Part shown: one piece after another, positions 30,150 through 38,231 of the stretch | Position numbering within the stretch: position 1 is the first letter of the stretch | Layout of the letters: the number at the start of each line of letters is the position of its first letter | Made by a program: the position numbers and the translations under genes | From: Candidatus Ruania gallistercoris | Lineage (GTDB): Bacteria > Actinomycetota > Actinomycetes > Actinomycetales > Beutenbergiaceae | NCBI GenBank assembly: GCA_019116305.1 | Contig: DXBY01000313.1 | Location: 1-44,360, forward strand | Length of the DNA: 44,360 nucleotides | Reading direction: 5' to 3' | The notes under the pieces: model-generated | Databases searched by the model: none | Told to the model about the DNA's origin: nothing | Seen by the model: only the letters and a program-made list of their open reading frames with translations

Positions 30150-33032
30150 TCAGTTCGTGGCGAACGCACTCACCGGTGGGCAGGAACACATCAGGTTCCG
30201 GTCGCCGTAGGCACCGTCGACCCGTCGCACCGGTGGCCAGTACTTGTCCGCGGCCACGGCCGGTACCGGGTGCGCCGCCTCGAGCCGGCTGTAGGGGTGC
30301 TCCCACTCCCCGAGCGTGTGGGCCGCGGTGTGGGGAGCGTTGACCAACGGGTTGTCCTCCGCCGGCCAGGTGCCATCGGCCACCTGCTGCGCCTCGGCGT
30401 GGATCGCCAGCATCGCCTCGACGAACCGGTCCAGCTCGGCGAGGTTCTCCGACTCAGTCGGTTCCACCATCAACGTGCCGGCGACCGGAAAGCTCATCGT
30501 GGGTGCGTGGAACCCGTAGTCGATCAGGCGTTTGGCGACATCGTCCACGGTGATCCCGGTGCTTGCGGTGAGGTCGCGCAGGTCCAGGATGCACTCGTGT
30601 GCCACCAGGCCGTCGGTTCCCCGGTAGAGCACCGGGTAGACCTCACCCAGGCGGTGGGCCAGGTAGTTCGCGCTGAGCACGGCCGCGGCTGTCGCGGACC
30701 GCAGCCCCTGCGCACCCATGAGCCGCAGGTACGCCCAGCTGATCGGCAGGATCGACGGCGACCCGTAGGGTGCCGCGCTGATCGCACCCTCGGCCGGTCC
30801 CTGTGCCGGATCAAGCGGATGGCCGGGCAGATAGGGCACGAGGTGCTCGGCGACTGCCACCGGCCCCACCCCGGGCCCCCCACCGCCGTGGGGGATGCAG
30901 AACGTCTTGTGCAGGTTCAGGTGCGACACGTCCCCGCCGAAGCTGCCCGGCCCGCTCCAGCCGACCAGGGCGTTCAGGTTCGCCCCGTCGATGTAGACCT
31001 GTCCCCCGGCGGCGTGCACCAGCTCGCAGATCTCGGTGATCCCGCTCTCGTAGACGCCGTGGGTGGAGGGGTAGGTGACCATGATCGCGGCGACCTTCCC
31101 CTCGTGCTCGGCGAGCACCCGGCGCAGGTCGTCGGCATCCACGTCCCCGTTCTCGGCGGTCGCCACGATCGCCACGTCCAGTCCCGCGAGCACCGCAGAG
31201 GCCGCGTTCGTGCCGTGCGCACTGGCAGGCACCACACACACGGTGCGGTCCGCCTCATCGCGGGCCTGGTGATACCGCCGGATCGCGAGCAGCCCCGCGA
31301 GCTCGCCCTGGGAGCCGGCGTTCGGCTGCACACTCACCTTGGCGTACCCGGTCAGGCGCGCCAGCCAGGTCTGCAGTGAGTCGATCAGCTCGAGGTAACC
31401 GGTGACGTCGGCCGCCGGTGCGTACGGGTGCACAGCGGCGAACGCCGGCCACGTGATCGCGGCCATCTCGGTGGCGGCGTTCAGCTTCATCGTGCACGAG
31501 CCCAGGGGGATCATTCCCCGGTCCAGCGCGTAGTCCTTTCCGGCCAACCGGCGCAGGTAGCGCATCATCGCAGTCTCGGAGTGGTGGCTGGTGAACACCG
31601 GGTGGGTGAGGAAGGCGCTGGTGCGCACCTGGTCCTCCGGCAATCCCCACCGCTGCTGCTCGCCGGTCGGGTCCGCACCGGTTCCCCCGGTGAGCCGGGT
31701 GTAGGCCGCCAGCACCCGGTCCACATGCTCGGCGGTGGTGGTCTCGTCACAGGAGAGGGTCACGTAGTTCTCGTCCACCACGTGCACGGCCACATTCTCC
31801 GCCAGGGCGGCTTCGTGCAGTGCACCGGCCTGCCGGGGCACGTGCAGGCAGATCGTGTCGAAGAACTGCTCGTGCACGACGGCGGCACCCGCCTCCCGTA
31901 GCCGCCGCGCCAGGGTCAGGGCGTGGCTGTGCGCGTGCCGGGCGATTGCGGACAGTCCGTCCGGTCCGTGGTAGACGGCGTACATCGACGCCATCACGGC
32001 CAACAACACCTGGGCGGTACAGATGTTGCTGGTGGCCTTCTGCCGGCGGATGTGTTGCTCCCGGGTCTGCAGCGCGAGCCGGTAGGCGACCTGCCCGTCC
32101 GCGTCCTTGGACACCCCGACCAGGCGCCCCGGCAGCTGGCGCTGCAACCTGGACCGCACGGCGAGGTAGCCGGCGTGCGGACCGCCGAAGCCCATCGGCA
32201 CTCCGAACCGCTGCGAGCTGCCGGCCACCATGTCCGCTCCCCAGCTACCGGGCGCTTCCAGCAGGGTCAGGGCGAGCAGGTCGGCGGCCACCACCAGCTG
32301 CGCACCGGCGTTGTGGGTGATCGATTCCCAGTGCGCCACAGTGGCCCGGTCCAGGACCCGCCCGCTGGCGGCCGGGTAGCTGAGCAGCACACCGAACGTG
32401 TCCTCCAGCTGTTCCGGGGGTGCGGCGGCATCGAACTCGCGCAGCTCGATGCCCACGGCGTCGGCGCGGGTGCGGAGCACCGCCTTGGTCTGGGTGAACG
32501 TGTCCGCATCCACGTAGAACACGTTGCCGGCGGCCTTGACCGCGCGCCGGGCGAGCAGCATCGCTTCGGCGACGGCGGTCGCCTCGTCCAGCATCGAGGA
32601 CCCAGCGATGTCCAGTCCGGTCAGGTCCGAGACCATCGTCTGGAAGTTCAGCAGCGCCTCGAGCCGACCCTGGGAGATCTCCGGCTGGTACGGCGTGTAG
32701 GCGGTGTACCAGGAGGGGTTCTCCAGCACGTTCCGGGCGATCACTGACGGCGTGTGCACACCGTAGTAACCCTGGCCGATCATCGACGTGCGCACGGTGT
32801 TCTTCGCCGCGATCTCGCGCAGCTCGGCGAGCACCTGGGCCTCACCGGCGGCTTCCGGGAGGTCGGGCGCGGCGCTGTCCAGGATCGCGGCGGGAATGGC
32901 ATCCGCCATCAGCGCCTCGAGGTCGGTATACCCGAGCGCGCCGAGCATGTGCTGCTGTTCGGCGTCGTCGGGCCCGATGTGGCGGGTGGTGAACGGGGCG
33001 GCGGGTTCGGTACGCGCGGAGCGGTCGGTCAT
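30150..33032 (-). CDS. gcvP: Glycine dehydrogenase (aminomethyl-transferring), P-protein
   Basis: 960 aa, the fused one-polypeptide form. It decarboxylates glycine and passes the aminomethyl group to lipoyl-GcvH. It starts [20 protein letters not shown]. The PLP lysine is Lys709 in [18 protein letters not shown]. The C-terminal half also shows GSCTMKLNA and [15 protein letters not shown]. The ATG is 10 nt after the gcvH stop, so it ends the usp-gcvT-gcvH-gcvP run. Confidence 0.96.
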   Translation of the reverse strand: MTDRSARTEPAAPFTTRHIGPDDAEQQHMLGALGYTDLEALMADAIPAAILDSAAPDLPEAAGEAQVLAELREIAAKNTVRTSMIGQGYYGVHTPSVIARNVLENPSWYTAYTPYQPEISQGRLEALLNFQTMVSDLTGLDIAGSSMLDEATAVAEAMLLARRAVKAAGNVFYVDADTFTQTKAVLRTRADAVGIELREFDAAAPPEQLEDTFGVLLSYPAASGRVLDRATVAHWESITHNAGAQLVVAADLLALTLLEAPGSWGADMVAGSSQRFGVPMGFGGPHAGYLAVRSRLQRQLPGRLVGVSKDADGQVAYRLALQTREQHIRRQKATSNICTAQVLLAVMASMYAVYHGPDGLSAIARHAHSHALTLARRLREAGAAVVHEQFFDTICLHVPRQAGALHEAALAENVAVHVVDENYVTLSCDETTTAEHVDRVLAAYTRLTGGTGADPTGEQQRWGLPEDQVRTSAFLTHPVFTSHHSETAMMRYLRRLAGKDYALDRGMIPLGSCTMKLNAATEMAAITWPAFAAVHPYAPAADVTGYLELIDSLQTWLARLTGYAKVSVQPNAGSQGELAGLLAIRRYHQARDEADRTVCVVPASAHGTNAASAVLAGLDVAIVATAENGDVDADDLRRVLAEHEGKVAAIMVTYPSTHGVYESGITEICELVHAAGGQVYIDGANLNALVGWSGPGSFGGDVSHLNLHKTFCIPHGGGGPGVGPVAVAEHLVPYLPGHPLDPAQGPAEGAISAAPYGSPSILPISWAYLRLMGAQGLRSATAAAVLSANYLAHRLGEVYPVLYRGTDGLVAHECILDLRDLTASTGITVDDVAKRLIDYGFHAPTMSFPVAGTLMVEPTESENLAELDRFVEAMLAIHAEAQQVADGTWPAEDNPLVNAPHTAAHTLGEWEHPYSRLEAAHPVPAVAADKYWPPVRRVDGAYGDRNLMCSCPPVSAFATN

Positions 33033-33042
33033 CGGGTGTCGG

Positions 33043-33417
33043 TCAGCTCTGGGTGAGGGCGGTGTAGGCGTCGGCGTCCAGGAGTTCGGCGGTGTCCCCG
33101 CCGGTACGGACCGTGAACAGCCAGCCTGCGCCGAACGGGTCGGTGTTCACGACCTCGGGGTTGTCCACGGCGTCCTGGTTCACCTCGAGCACCTCCCCGG
33201 TGGCGGGGGCGTAGAGGTCGCTGACGGACTTCGTGGACTCGATCTCGCCGCAGGTCTCGCTGGCGGTGATCTGGCTGCCGGCTTCCGGCAGGTCGAGGTA
33301 GACCACGTCACCGAGGGAGCTGGCGGCGTAGTCGGTCACGCCCACTCGGGCGACGTCGCCGGAGATCTGCACCCATTCGTGCTCGGCGGTGTACTGGCGG
33401 TCGGTCGGCAGGCTCAT
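33043..33417 (-). CDS. gcvH: Glycine cleavage system H protein
   Basis: 124 aa lipoyl carrier shuttling the aminomethyl group between GcvP and GcvT. The lipoylated residue is Lys63 in [12 protein letters not shown]. The family N-terminal YTAEHEWV and the [11 protein letters not shown] segment are present. It lies 24 nt after gcvT and 10 nt before gcvP. No lipoate ligase or LipA is encoded in the window. Confidence 0.96.
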   Translation of the reverse strand: MSLPTDRQYTAEHEWVQISGDVARVGVTDYAASSLGDVVYLDLPEAGSQITASETCGEIESTKSVSDLYAPATGEVLEVNQDAVDNPEVVNTDPFGAGWLFTVRTGGDTAELLDADAYTALTQS

Positions 33418-33441
33418 CGTGGACGGCTCCTTCTGCTCGGG

Positions 33442-34530
33442 CTATTTCGGACGACGGTAGAACGGGGTCGTGGTGACGGTCATCGGGGTCGGGGTGCCGC
33501 GCACGTCGACGGTGACGTCGGTGTCGGCGGCCAGCTCCCGGTCGAGGCGGGCAAGGGCGATCGGATACCCCAACGTGGGCGACAGGATCCCGGAGGTGAT
33601 CTCCCCGATCTGGGCTCCGGCGAGGAAGACGGGGTACCCGGCCCGGGCCGCCCGCCGGCCCTCGCCGCGCAACCCGGCCAGGTGTCCGTGCTCCGGCTGC
33701 TCTGCGCGGGCGGCCAGTGCCTCCTGACCGACGAACTGCCGGTCCAGGTGCACCAGGCGGCCCATACCCACGTCATAGGGCGTGGTCTGGTCGGTGAGCT
33801 CGTTGCCGTACAGCGGCATGCCCGCCTCCAGCCGGAGCGAGTCCCGGCTGGCCAAGCCGCACGGGATCACCCCGGCCTCCTCCCCTGCCGCCAATAGCGC
33901 CTGCCACAGGTCCACAGCGGACACTGCGGAGGTGGACAGCTCGAAGCCGTCCTCCCCCGTGTAGCCGGTGCGTGCGAGCAGCACGGGGATCCCGGCGACC
34001 TCAGTGGACATGCTCGCGTAGTAGCGCAGCCCGCTCAGGTCGTCGTCGGTGAGTGCGCTGAGCACCTCGGCCGCCCGCGGGCCCTGGAGGGCGATCAGCG
34101 CCCGCGTGGTCGTGCGGTCAACGATGCCCACCTGGTGAGCCGCGCTGCGGACGGTGAGCTGGTCCAGCACGGTCGCTCGGTTCGCGGCGTTCGCGATCAC
34201 CAGGAACTCGTCCTCGGTGAGCCGGTACACGATCAGGTCGTCCAGGATCCCGCCTTGGGCGGTGACCAGCATGGTGTAGCGCGCCCGGCCGGGAGTGAGC
34301 CGGGAGACTGCGCTGACCAGAGCCATGTCCAGCGCTTCGGCGGCCTGGGGGCCGTGCACCTCGATCTGGGCCATGTGCGAGAGGTCGAACAGGCCCGCCC
34401 CGGTGCGCACCGCTTCATGTTCGGCCCGGTCTCCGGTGTATCGCAGAGGCATCTGCCAGGCGGCGAAATCGGTCATCACCGCACCAGCGTCCAGGTGGGT
34501 GGCGTACAGGGGGGTGCTCAACTCTGTCAT
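33442..34530 (-). CDS. gcvT: Glycine cleavage system T protein (aminomethyltransferase)
   Basis: 362 aa. It transfers the methylene group from lipoyl-GcvH to tetrahydrofolate and releases ammonia. Conserved features are FDLSHMAQIEVHG, GRARYTMLVTAQGGILDDLI (catalytic Asp in the DDLI turn), ALQGPRAAEVL and ARTGYTGEDGFE. The C-terminal barrel carries LGYPIALAR. AAGAGG just upstream supports ATG 34530. The 52-nt gap to the usp gene is too short for a glycine riboswitch, and none is recognisable. Confidence 0.95.
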   Translation of the reverse strand: MTELSTPLYATHLDAGAVMTDFAAWQMPLRYTGDRAEHEAVRTGAGLFDLSHMAQIEVHGPQAAEALDMALVSAVSRLTPGRARYTMLVTAQGGILDDLIVYRLTEDEFLVIANAANRATVLDQLTVRSAAHQVGIVDRTTTRALIALQGPRAAEVLSALTDDDLSGLRYYASMSTEVAGIPVLLARTGYTGEDGFELSTSAVSAVDLWQALLAAGEEAGVIPCGLASRDSLRLEAGMPLYGNELTDQTTPYDVGMGRLVHLDRQFVGQEALAARAEQPEHGHLAGLRGEGRRAARAGYPVFLAGAQIGEITSGILSPTLGYPIALARLDRELAADTDVTVDVRGTPTPMTVTTTPFYRRPK

Positions 34531-34582
34531 GGCCTCTTCATCCTCGGGTGCCGATGCGCTGGATCGACCGCTGCGGTCGCCG

Positions 34583-34969
34583 TCACGCCGGGTCCGGTTT
34601 CACCGCCAGCACGTGGCAGGGTGCATCCAGCAGGATTCGTTGTGCATTGGAGCCGAGGATGAGCTTGCCGAGCGGTGATCTCCGGCGCAGGCCGATCACG
34701 AGCAATGACGCCTGCTGCTCCTCGGCTGCATGCATCAACGCCTCGGCCACGTCGTCGCCAGGCTGGACGTGCTGGACCACGGATTCGAAGTCGCTACCGT
34801 CCAGCCGCTCCCGGGCCTCGCCGACAGCATCCTGGACGTCGGACTCCTGGGCACCGCGCGGCCCGTGCACCAGCACCTGGAGCCGCTCCTGGCGACGTTG
34901 CGCCTCCGCCGCTGCGGCATCGAGCGCCGCACGGCCCTCTGCGGTGGCGATGAACCCGACCACGATCAC
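34583..34969 (-). CDS. Universal stress protein (UspA family)
   Basis: 128 aa single USP domain: VIVVGFIATAEGRAAL at the start, and the ATP-binding signature GLRRRSPLGKLILGSNAQRI near the C-terminus, so it is probably of the nucleotide-binding type. The start GTG 34969 has GGAGGAG followed by 6 nt. The longer frame to 35026 runs through the predicted promoter and is rejected. It precedes gcvT on the same strand and may share its transcript, though a functional link to glycine cleavage is not established. Confidence 0.85.
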   Translation of the reverse strand: MIVVGFIATAEGRAALDAAAAEAQRRQERLQVLVHGPRGAQESDVQDAVGEARERLDGSDFESVVQHVQPGDDVAEALMHAAEEQQASLLVIGLRRRSPLGKLILGSNAQRILLDAPCHVLAVKPDPA

Positions 34970-34997
34970 CTGGTGCTCCTCCCATCGGCTACGGCTG

Positions 34998-35003
34998 ACC
35001 CTA
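34998..35003 (-). promoter_or_regulatory. -10 candidate of the usp-gcv run
   Basis: TAGGGT on the minus strand, 28 nt before GTG 34969. This would give a short leader carrying the GGAGGAG ribosome-binding site. No clear -35. Confidence 0.4.
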
Positions 35004-35097
35004 GCGCGTCCATCGGAGGCGAGCATGCGATCGCTGCCGATCCGGCGACTCGGGTTCCGGGATGGCGGTCACCGGCCCGCGGGTTCCCTCCCGGGCG

Positions 35098-36426
35098 TCA
35101 GGACGCGCGGCCAGGCCTGCGTGCCCAACCCGGTGGGATCCCATGCGCCAGGGCGGTCCCGAGCAGCTGTGCGAGGGAGTACTCCGGGTCGATCGCCAGC
35201 GTGCGCTCGAGCAGGATGTTCGCTTTCGCTCCCTCGCCGCTCCACCAGGCGAGCCAAGCGCGCGCCGCGAGTACCGGTGGCTTCCACCGGGCGGTGGCGT
35301 GGGCGTCGAGGATCGCCAGGGTGCGGTCGGCGCCGTCGAGCAACCGCAGCTCCGGCAGCAACCGACCGGAGAACACTGCGTCGACCACGTTGTCCCGGAC
35401 GGCGTCCCCGAGCGGCTGCCCGGTCCCGCTCCAGAGCAGAGCAGCGTCGCGAACCCAGGGATCGGCTAGCCCGGCGAGCACCGCACCGAGCTCGTCGGTG
35501 GAGACCGCCGAGGGGCGATCCGCGGAGCCCACGCCGGTGGGTGGTCCGCCCCGGCAGGCCTCCACCAGTGCCACCCAGCGTCGTTCCATCTCCCGATGCC
35601 AGATCGACAGGTCCGTCCCTGGCAGGGCGGGCCGCCGGTCGTAGTGCTGCCGGGCCGCTTCATCCACTGCGCGGCGACGGTCGGTGGGAGCAGAAGACTC
35701 CGACACCAGCTCCTCGCGGTCCGGGGCGTACCGATGTCCGTGGAACACGTGCCAGGCCGCGGCCTCAGTAGTGCCCAGCACGTCGAGCGGTTGCCCGGTG
35801 TGCGGGCAGCACGGTGCGTCCGCACAATCCACACAGCGGAAGCGTTCCGGACCGATCAGGTAGGTCTTCCCGAGCTCGGCCCAGGGCGTGCTGCGCCACC
35901 AGTCGAGGGTCCGCCCGGCCGGACCTTGGCCACGCAGCACCGAGGCGAAGGACTGCTCAGTGTAGATCGCGCACAGCGCCCGGGAGGCCCCGTCCCGGTG
36001 CAGGTGTCGGCCCATATCCACCTGCGCCTCACGTCCTCGGGCCACACCGCCGATCACCGACAGGTCCGTGCGCGCGATCAGTCCCGGTTCCAGCCGGGTG
36101 CCACCATCGAGACCGCCGTCTGCACCCACCCCGCCGCCGGGGGCGTGTCGCAGGGACACCAGGACCGCGGACTCCTGCGGCCAGAACTTCACCTGGTAGG
36201 GCAACCAGGCGAGCACCTCCGCGGGCCGGTCCAGGCGTAGCGTCGGACGCGGCGGCGCGGGCAGACCGGCAGGATCGAGAGGATCCGCGGAATCAGGCGG
36301 GCCCGGCTCCGGTAGGTACGCGTCCGCAGTGCCGCCGTCGAGCGGACCGGCAGCACTATCGAGGGCATCGGGGGTCGGGTCGTCGGCGTCGTGGTCGGCT
36401 CTGGGGTAAGGGGTGATCTCATCCAT
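35098..36426 (-). CDS. DUF4192 domain-containing protein
   Basis: 442 aa. A disordered acidic and Pro-rich N-terminus (residues 1-60) leads to the DUF4192 start (EVLAWLPYQVKFWPQESAVLVSLR). The middle has a cysteine cluster CVDCADAPCCPHTGQ that could bind metal. The C-terminal third (about 320-430) looks alpha-helical and TPR-like (ARAWLAWWSGEGAKANILLE, then YSLAQLLGTAL). This family is restricted to actinobacteria and its function is unknown. It is divergent from the polyprenyl synthase gene with 95 bp between starts. Confidence 0.75.
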   Translation of the reverse strand: MDEITPYPRADHDADDPTPDALDSAAGPLDGGTADAYLPEPGPPDSADPLDPAGLPAPPRPTLRLDRPAEVLAWLPYQVKFWPQESAVLVSLRHAPGGGVGADGGLDGGTRLEPGLIARTDLSVIGGVARGREAQVDMGRHLHRDGASRALCAIYTEQSFASVLRGQGPAGRTLDWWRSTPWAELGKTYLIGPERFRCVDCADAPCCPHTGQPLDVLGTTEAAAWHVFHGHRYAPDREELVSESSAPTDRRRAVDEAARQHYDRRPALPGTDLSIWHREMERRWVALVEACRGGPPTGVGSADRPSAVSTDELGAVLAGLADPWVRDAALLWSGTGQPLGDAVRDNVVDAVFSGRLLPELRLLDGADRTLAILDAHATARWKPPVLAARAWLAWWSGEGAKANILLERTLAIDPEYSLAQLLGTALAHGIPPGWARRPGRAS

Positions 36427-36509
36427 CTACCGATCCCACCCGAGCACCGCCGGTGCTGCAGCGTCCCGGGGAGGGGGTTGTGGAAACTCAGGCATCGGTG
36501 CGGCCCAGA

Positions 36510-36515
36510 TACCCT
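36510..36515 (+). promoter_or_regulatory. -10 candidate of the polyprenyl synthase (leaderless)
   Basis: TACCCT, then GGACTC, then the GTG at 36522. Confidence 0.5.
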
Positions 36516-36521
36516 GGACTC

Positions 36522-37619
36522 GTGGACACTCCCGAGACGCAGCGCTGGTTGACCGAGCTTCGCCAGGCAGTTTCCAGCAGAGTGACCGCCAGCATCGCCG
36601 AGCTCTCCGACCGGCATCGCGCCATCGGCGACGAGACGAGCGACCTGTTCACGATCGCCACCGATCTGCTCAGCGGTGGCAAACGCCTGCGGGCGGCGTT
36701 CGCCGCTGCCGGGTGGACCGCGTTCGGCGGTGCCGAGCTCGCCGATCCGGTGGTGCGCGCAGGCGCTGGGCTGGAGCTGTTCCAGATGGCCGCCCTGGTC
36801 CATGACGACATCATCGACGCCTCCACCACCCGCCGGGGCCGACCCGCCGCACATCGTCAGCTCGCCCACCGGCACCGGGACATGGCGATGACCGGAGACG
36901 GGGACCGGTTCGGTGAGAACGGCGCCTTGCTGCTGGGTGACCTGCTTCTGGTGGCTGCCCAGCAGGAGGTGGAGTCTGGTCTGGAAGCACTGCCCGGCCG
37001 GAACCGCGGCCGCGGGCGCTCGATCCTGTTGAACATGATGACGGAGGTCACCGTCGGGCAGTACCTGGACATCTATGCCCAGGCTGCCCCGTGGAGTGAG
37101 GATCCCGCTGTCGATCTGGACCGGGCCCGGCGGGTGATCCGCGCCAAGTCGGCCAGCTACAGCGTGCAGCAACCGTTGCGCCTCGGAGCAGCGATGGCAG
37201 GGGCGGACGAGGACGGTCTGACCGCCTGTACCGCGTTCGGACTTCCCGTCGGCGAGGCGTTCCAGCTACGTGACGACATGCTCGGCGTCTTCGGTGATCC
37301 CGATCTGACCGGTAAGCCGGCCGGGGACGACCTGCGCGAAGGTAAACGCACCGTCCTGGTTACCTCGGCGATGACCCGAGCCAGTGCGCAGCAGCGGGCC
37401 GTCCTGCAGCAGGCCCTGGGCAATGCCGACCTGCAACCGACGCAGGTGCAGCAGGTCCGGGAGATTCTCTCCGCCACCGGTGCCGACCGGGAGGTGGAGG
37501 AGCTGATCGCTGACCGGGTGGCCGAGGGCCTACGGGTGCTGGACGAGGCTGCCGTCAGTCCCAACGCTGCTGCCATGCTCCGCTCCCTGGTCCAGGCGGC
37601 GGTCACCCGCACCTCCTGA
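36522..37619 (+). CDS. Polyprenyl (geranylgeranyl-type) diphosphate synthase
   Basis: 365 aa trans-isoprenyl diphosphate synthase that condenses IPP with allylic diphosphates. Visible motifs are GGKRLR (52-57), the first Asp-rich motif DDIID (95-99), KSASYSVQQPLRLGA, and the second motif in RDDMLGVFGD, where the usual DDxxD is DDMLG as in the mycobacterial IdsA group. Chain length cannot be read reliably. The product may feed menaquinone, carotenoid or lipid-carrier synthesis. The start GTG 36522 is 6 nt after a -10. Position matches Rv2173 (idsA2). Confidence 0.88.
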   Translation: MDTPETQRWLTELRQAVSSRVTASIAELSDRHRAIGDETSDLFTIATDLLSGGKRLRAAFAAAGWTAFGGAELADPVVRAGAGLELFQMAALVHDDIIDASTTRRGRPAAHRQLAHRHRDMAMTGDGDRFGENGALLLGDLLLVAAQQEVESGLEALPGRNRGRGRSILLNMMTEVTVGQYLDIYAQAAPWSEDPAVDLDRARRVIRAKSASYSVQQPLRLGAAMAGADEDGLTACTAFGLPVGEAFQLRDDMLGVFGDPDLTGKPAGDDLREGKRTVLVTSAMTRASAQQRAVLQQALGNADLQPTQVQQVREILSATGADREVEELIADRVAEGLRVLDEAAVSPNAAAMLRSLVQAAVTRTS

Positions 37620-37651
37620 GCCCACTCCGGCCGTCGCGGGCCCGGCGAGAG

Positions 37652-38011
37652 TCAGAACGCCAGCGTCTGCGCTGCCCGGCGCACGGCGTGCACTCGCCCA
37701 CTGCGCAGCGCCTGGAGCGGGGTGCCGCCGAGCTCATCGTTGTCCCGCAGCAGCCAGTCCACGATCTCCTCGTCGGCATAGCCAGAATCGGCGAGCAACG
37801 TCACCGTCCCCCGCAGAGCGGGCAGCACCACCCGTACCGCGGACTCGTTATCGGTGACCAGGAAGTCGTCCGGTACCGCCAACGCGTTGTTCTCCCCGCG
37901 CCGGGTGGCTACCAGTACCCGGTCACGCAGATAGCCGCGCACTGTGCGTAGCGGAACATCAAGGGCCTCGGCCACCTCGGGCAGGCTCAGCCAGCGTCGC
38001 TCGTCCATCAC
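37652..38011 (-). CDS. Rv2175c-like winged-helix DNA-binding protein
   Basis: 119 aa. The N-terminal excisionase-like helix-turn-helix (WLSLPEVAEALDVPLRTVRG, then YLRDRVLVATRRG) is followed by a helical C-terminal domain (LLADSGYADEEIVDWLL). In M. tuberculosis Rv2175c binds DNA and is phosphorylated by PknL; here too a PknL-like kinase is close by. GTG 38011 is preferred because TACGCT lies 6 nt upstream. It lacks the N-terminal arm that carries the phosphorylated Thr9 in M. tuberculosis. A longer frame from 38110 would add Thr-containing residues but has poor third-position GC. Confidence 0.82.
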   Translation of the reverse strand: MMDERRWLSLPEVAEALDVPLRTVRGYLRDRVLVATRRGENNALAVPDDFLVTDNESAVRVVLPALRGTVTLLADSGYADEEIVDWLLRDNDELGGTPLQALRSGRVHAVRRAAQTLAF

Positions 38012-38017
38012 ACCTCG

Positions 38018-38023
38018 AGCGTA
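38018..38023 (-). promoter_or_regulatory. -10 candidate of the Rv2175c-like gene (leaderless)
   Basis: TACGCT on the minus strand, then CGAGGT, then GTG ATG GAC. Either GTG 38011 or ATG 38008 could be used. Confidence 0.5.
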
Positions 38024-38083
38024 GTGCGCCCGTTGGGGCCCCGGACCGGCACCGTCAGAGTCCGCCGTGGTGGGGCGCGCAAA

Positions 38084-38126
38084 TGTCACGGGGTTGTCAC
38101 GATCTGCCATAACCACTACTGTCACA
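38084..38126 (+). promoter_or_regulatory. TGTCAC direct repeats at the lysM promoter (MtrA-like site candidate)
   Basis: TGTCACG at 38084 and 38095 (11-bp spacing, one helical turn) and TGTCACA at 38120. The second copy overlaps the -35 and the third overlaps the -10 region of the lysM promoter. Paired GTCAC-type hexamers resemble sites described for the response regulator MtrA, which controls wall hydrolase genes in actinobacteria. The assignment is inference. Confidence 0.4.
38094..38122 (+). promoter_or_regulatory. Promoter of the LysM/transglycosylase gene
   Basis: -35 TTGTCA (38094-38099), 17-bp spacer, -10 TACTGT (38117-38122). This is the best -35/-10 pair in the window. It predicts a leader of about 100 nt. 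Confidence 0.6.
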
Positions 38127-38153
38127 CGTGCCCCATCATCCACATACACCACA

Positions 38154-38198
38154 TGAACCACGTTGTTCACTGCAACACGCCGTCGTGAACCACATTGT
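38154..38198 (+). repeat. Direct repeat pair in the lysM leader
   Basis: TGAACCACGTTGT (38154-38166) and TGAACCACATTGT (38186-38198), 12 of 13 bases identical, start to start 32 bp (three helical turns). Each is a partial palindrome (GAAC/GTTC in the first, CCACA/TGTGG in the second). Could be a DNA operator or an RNA structure. Confidence 0.5.
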
Positions 38199-38211
38199 GG
38201 GTCCGAGACCA

Positions 38212-38226
38212 CTTCCCGGGGGGAAG
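38212..38226 (+). promoter_or_regulatory. Hairpin covering the lysM ribosome-binding site
   Basis: CTTCCC (38212-38217) pairs with GGGAAG (38221-38226) across a 3-nt loop. The right arm is the Shine-Dalgarno region, 5 nt before ATG 38232. Folding would hide the ribosome-binding site. Confidence 0.45.
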
Positions 38227-38231
38227 CGCAC

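Noticed and set aside
34531-34582. Glycine riboswitch before gcvT
   Set aside because: The gap is only 52 nt and shows no glycine aptamer core; gcvT has an ordinary ribosome-binding site.
35040-35097. tRNA-like GGGTTC motifs between usp and DUF4192
   Set aside because: No cloverleaf can be drawn around them; chance in GC-rich sequence.
38012-38110. N-terminal extension of the Rv2175c-like protein from ATG 38110
   Set aside because: Third-position GC drops sharply there, it runs over promoter repeats of lysM, and a -10 sits 6 nt before GTG 38011.
38123-38231. ydaO-type c-di-AMP riboswitch before the wall hydrolase gene
   Set aside because: Length and conserved aptamer segments do not fit; the leader has its own unrelated repeats.
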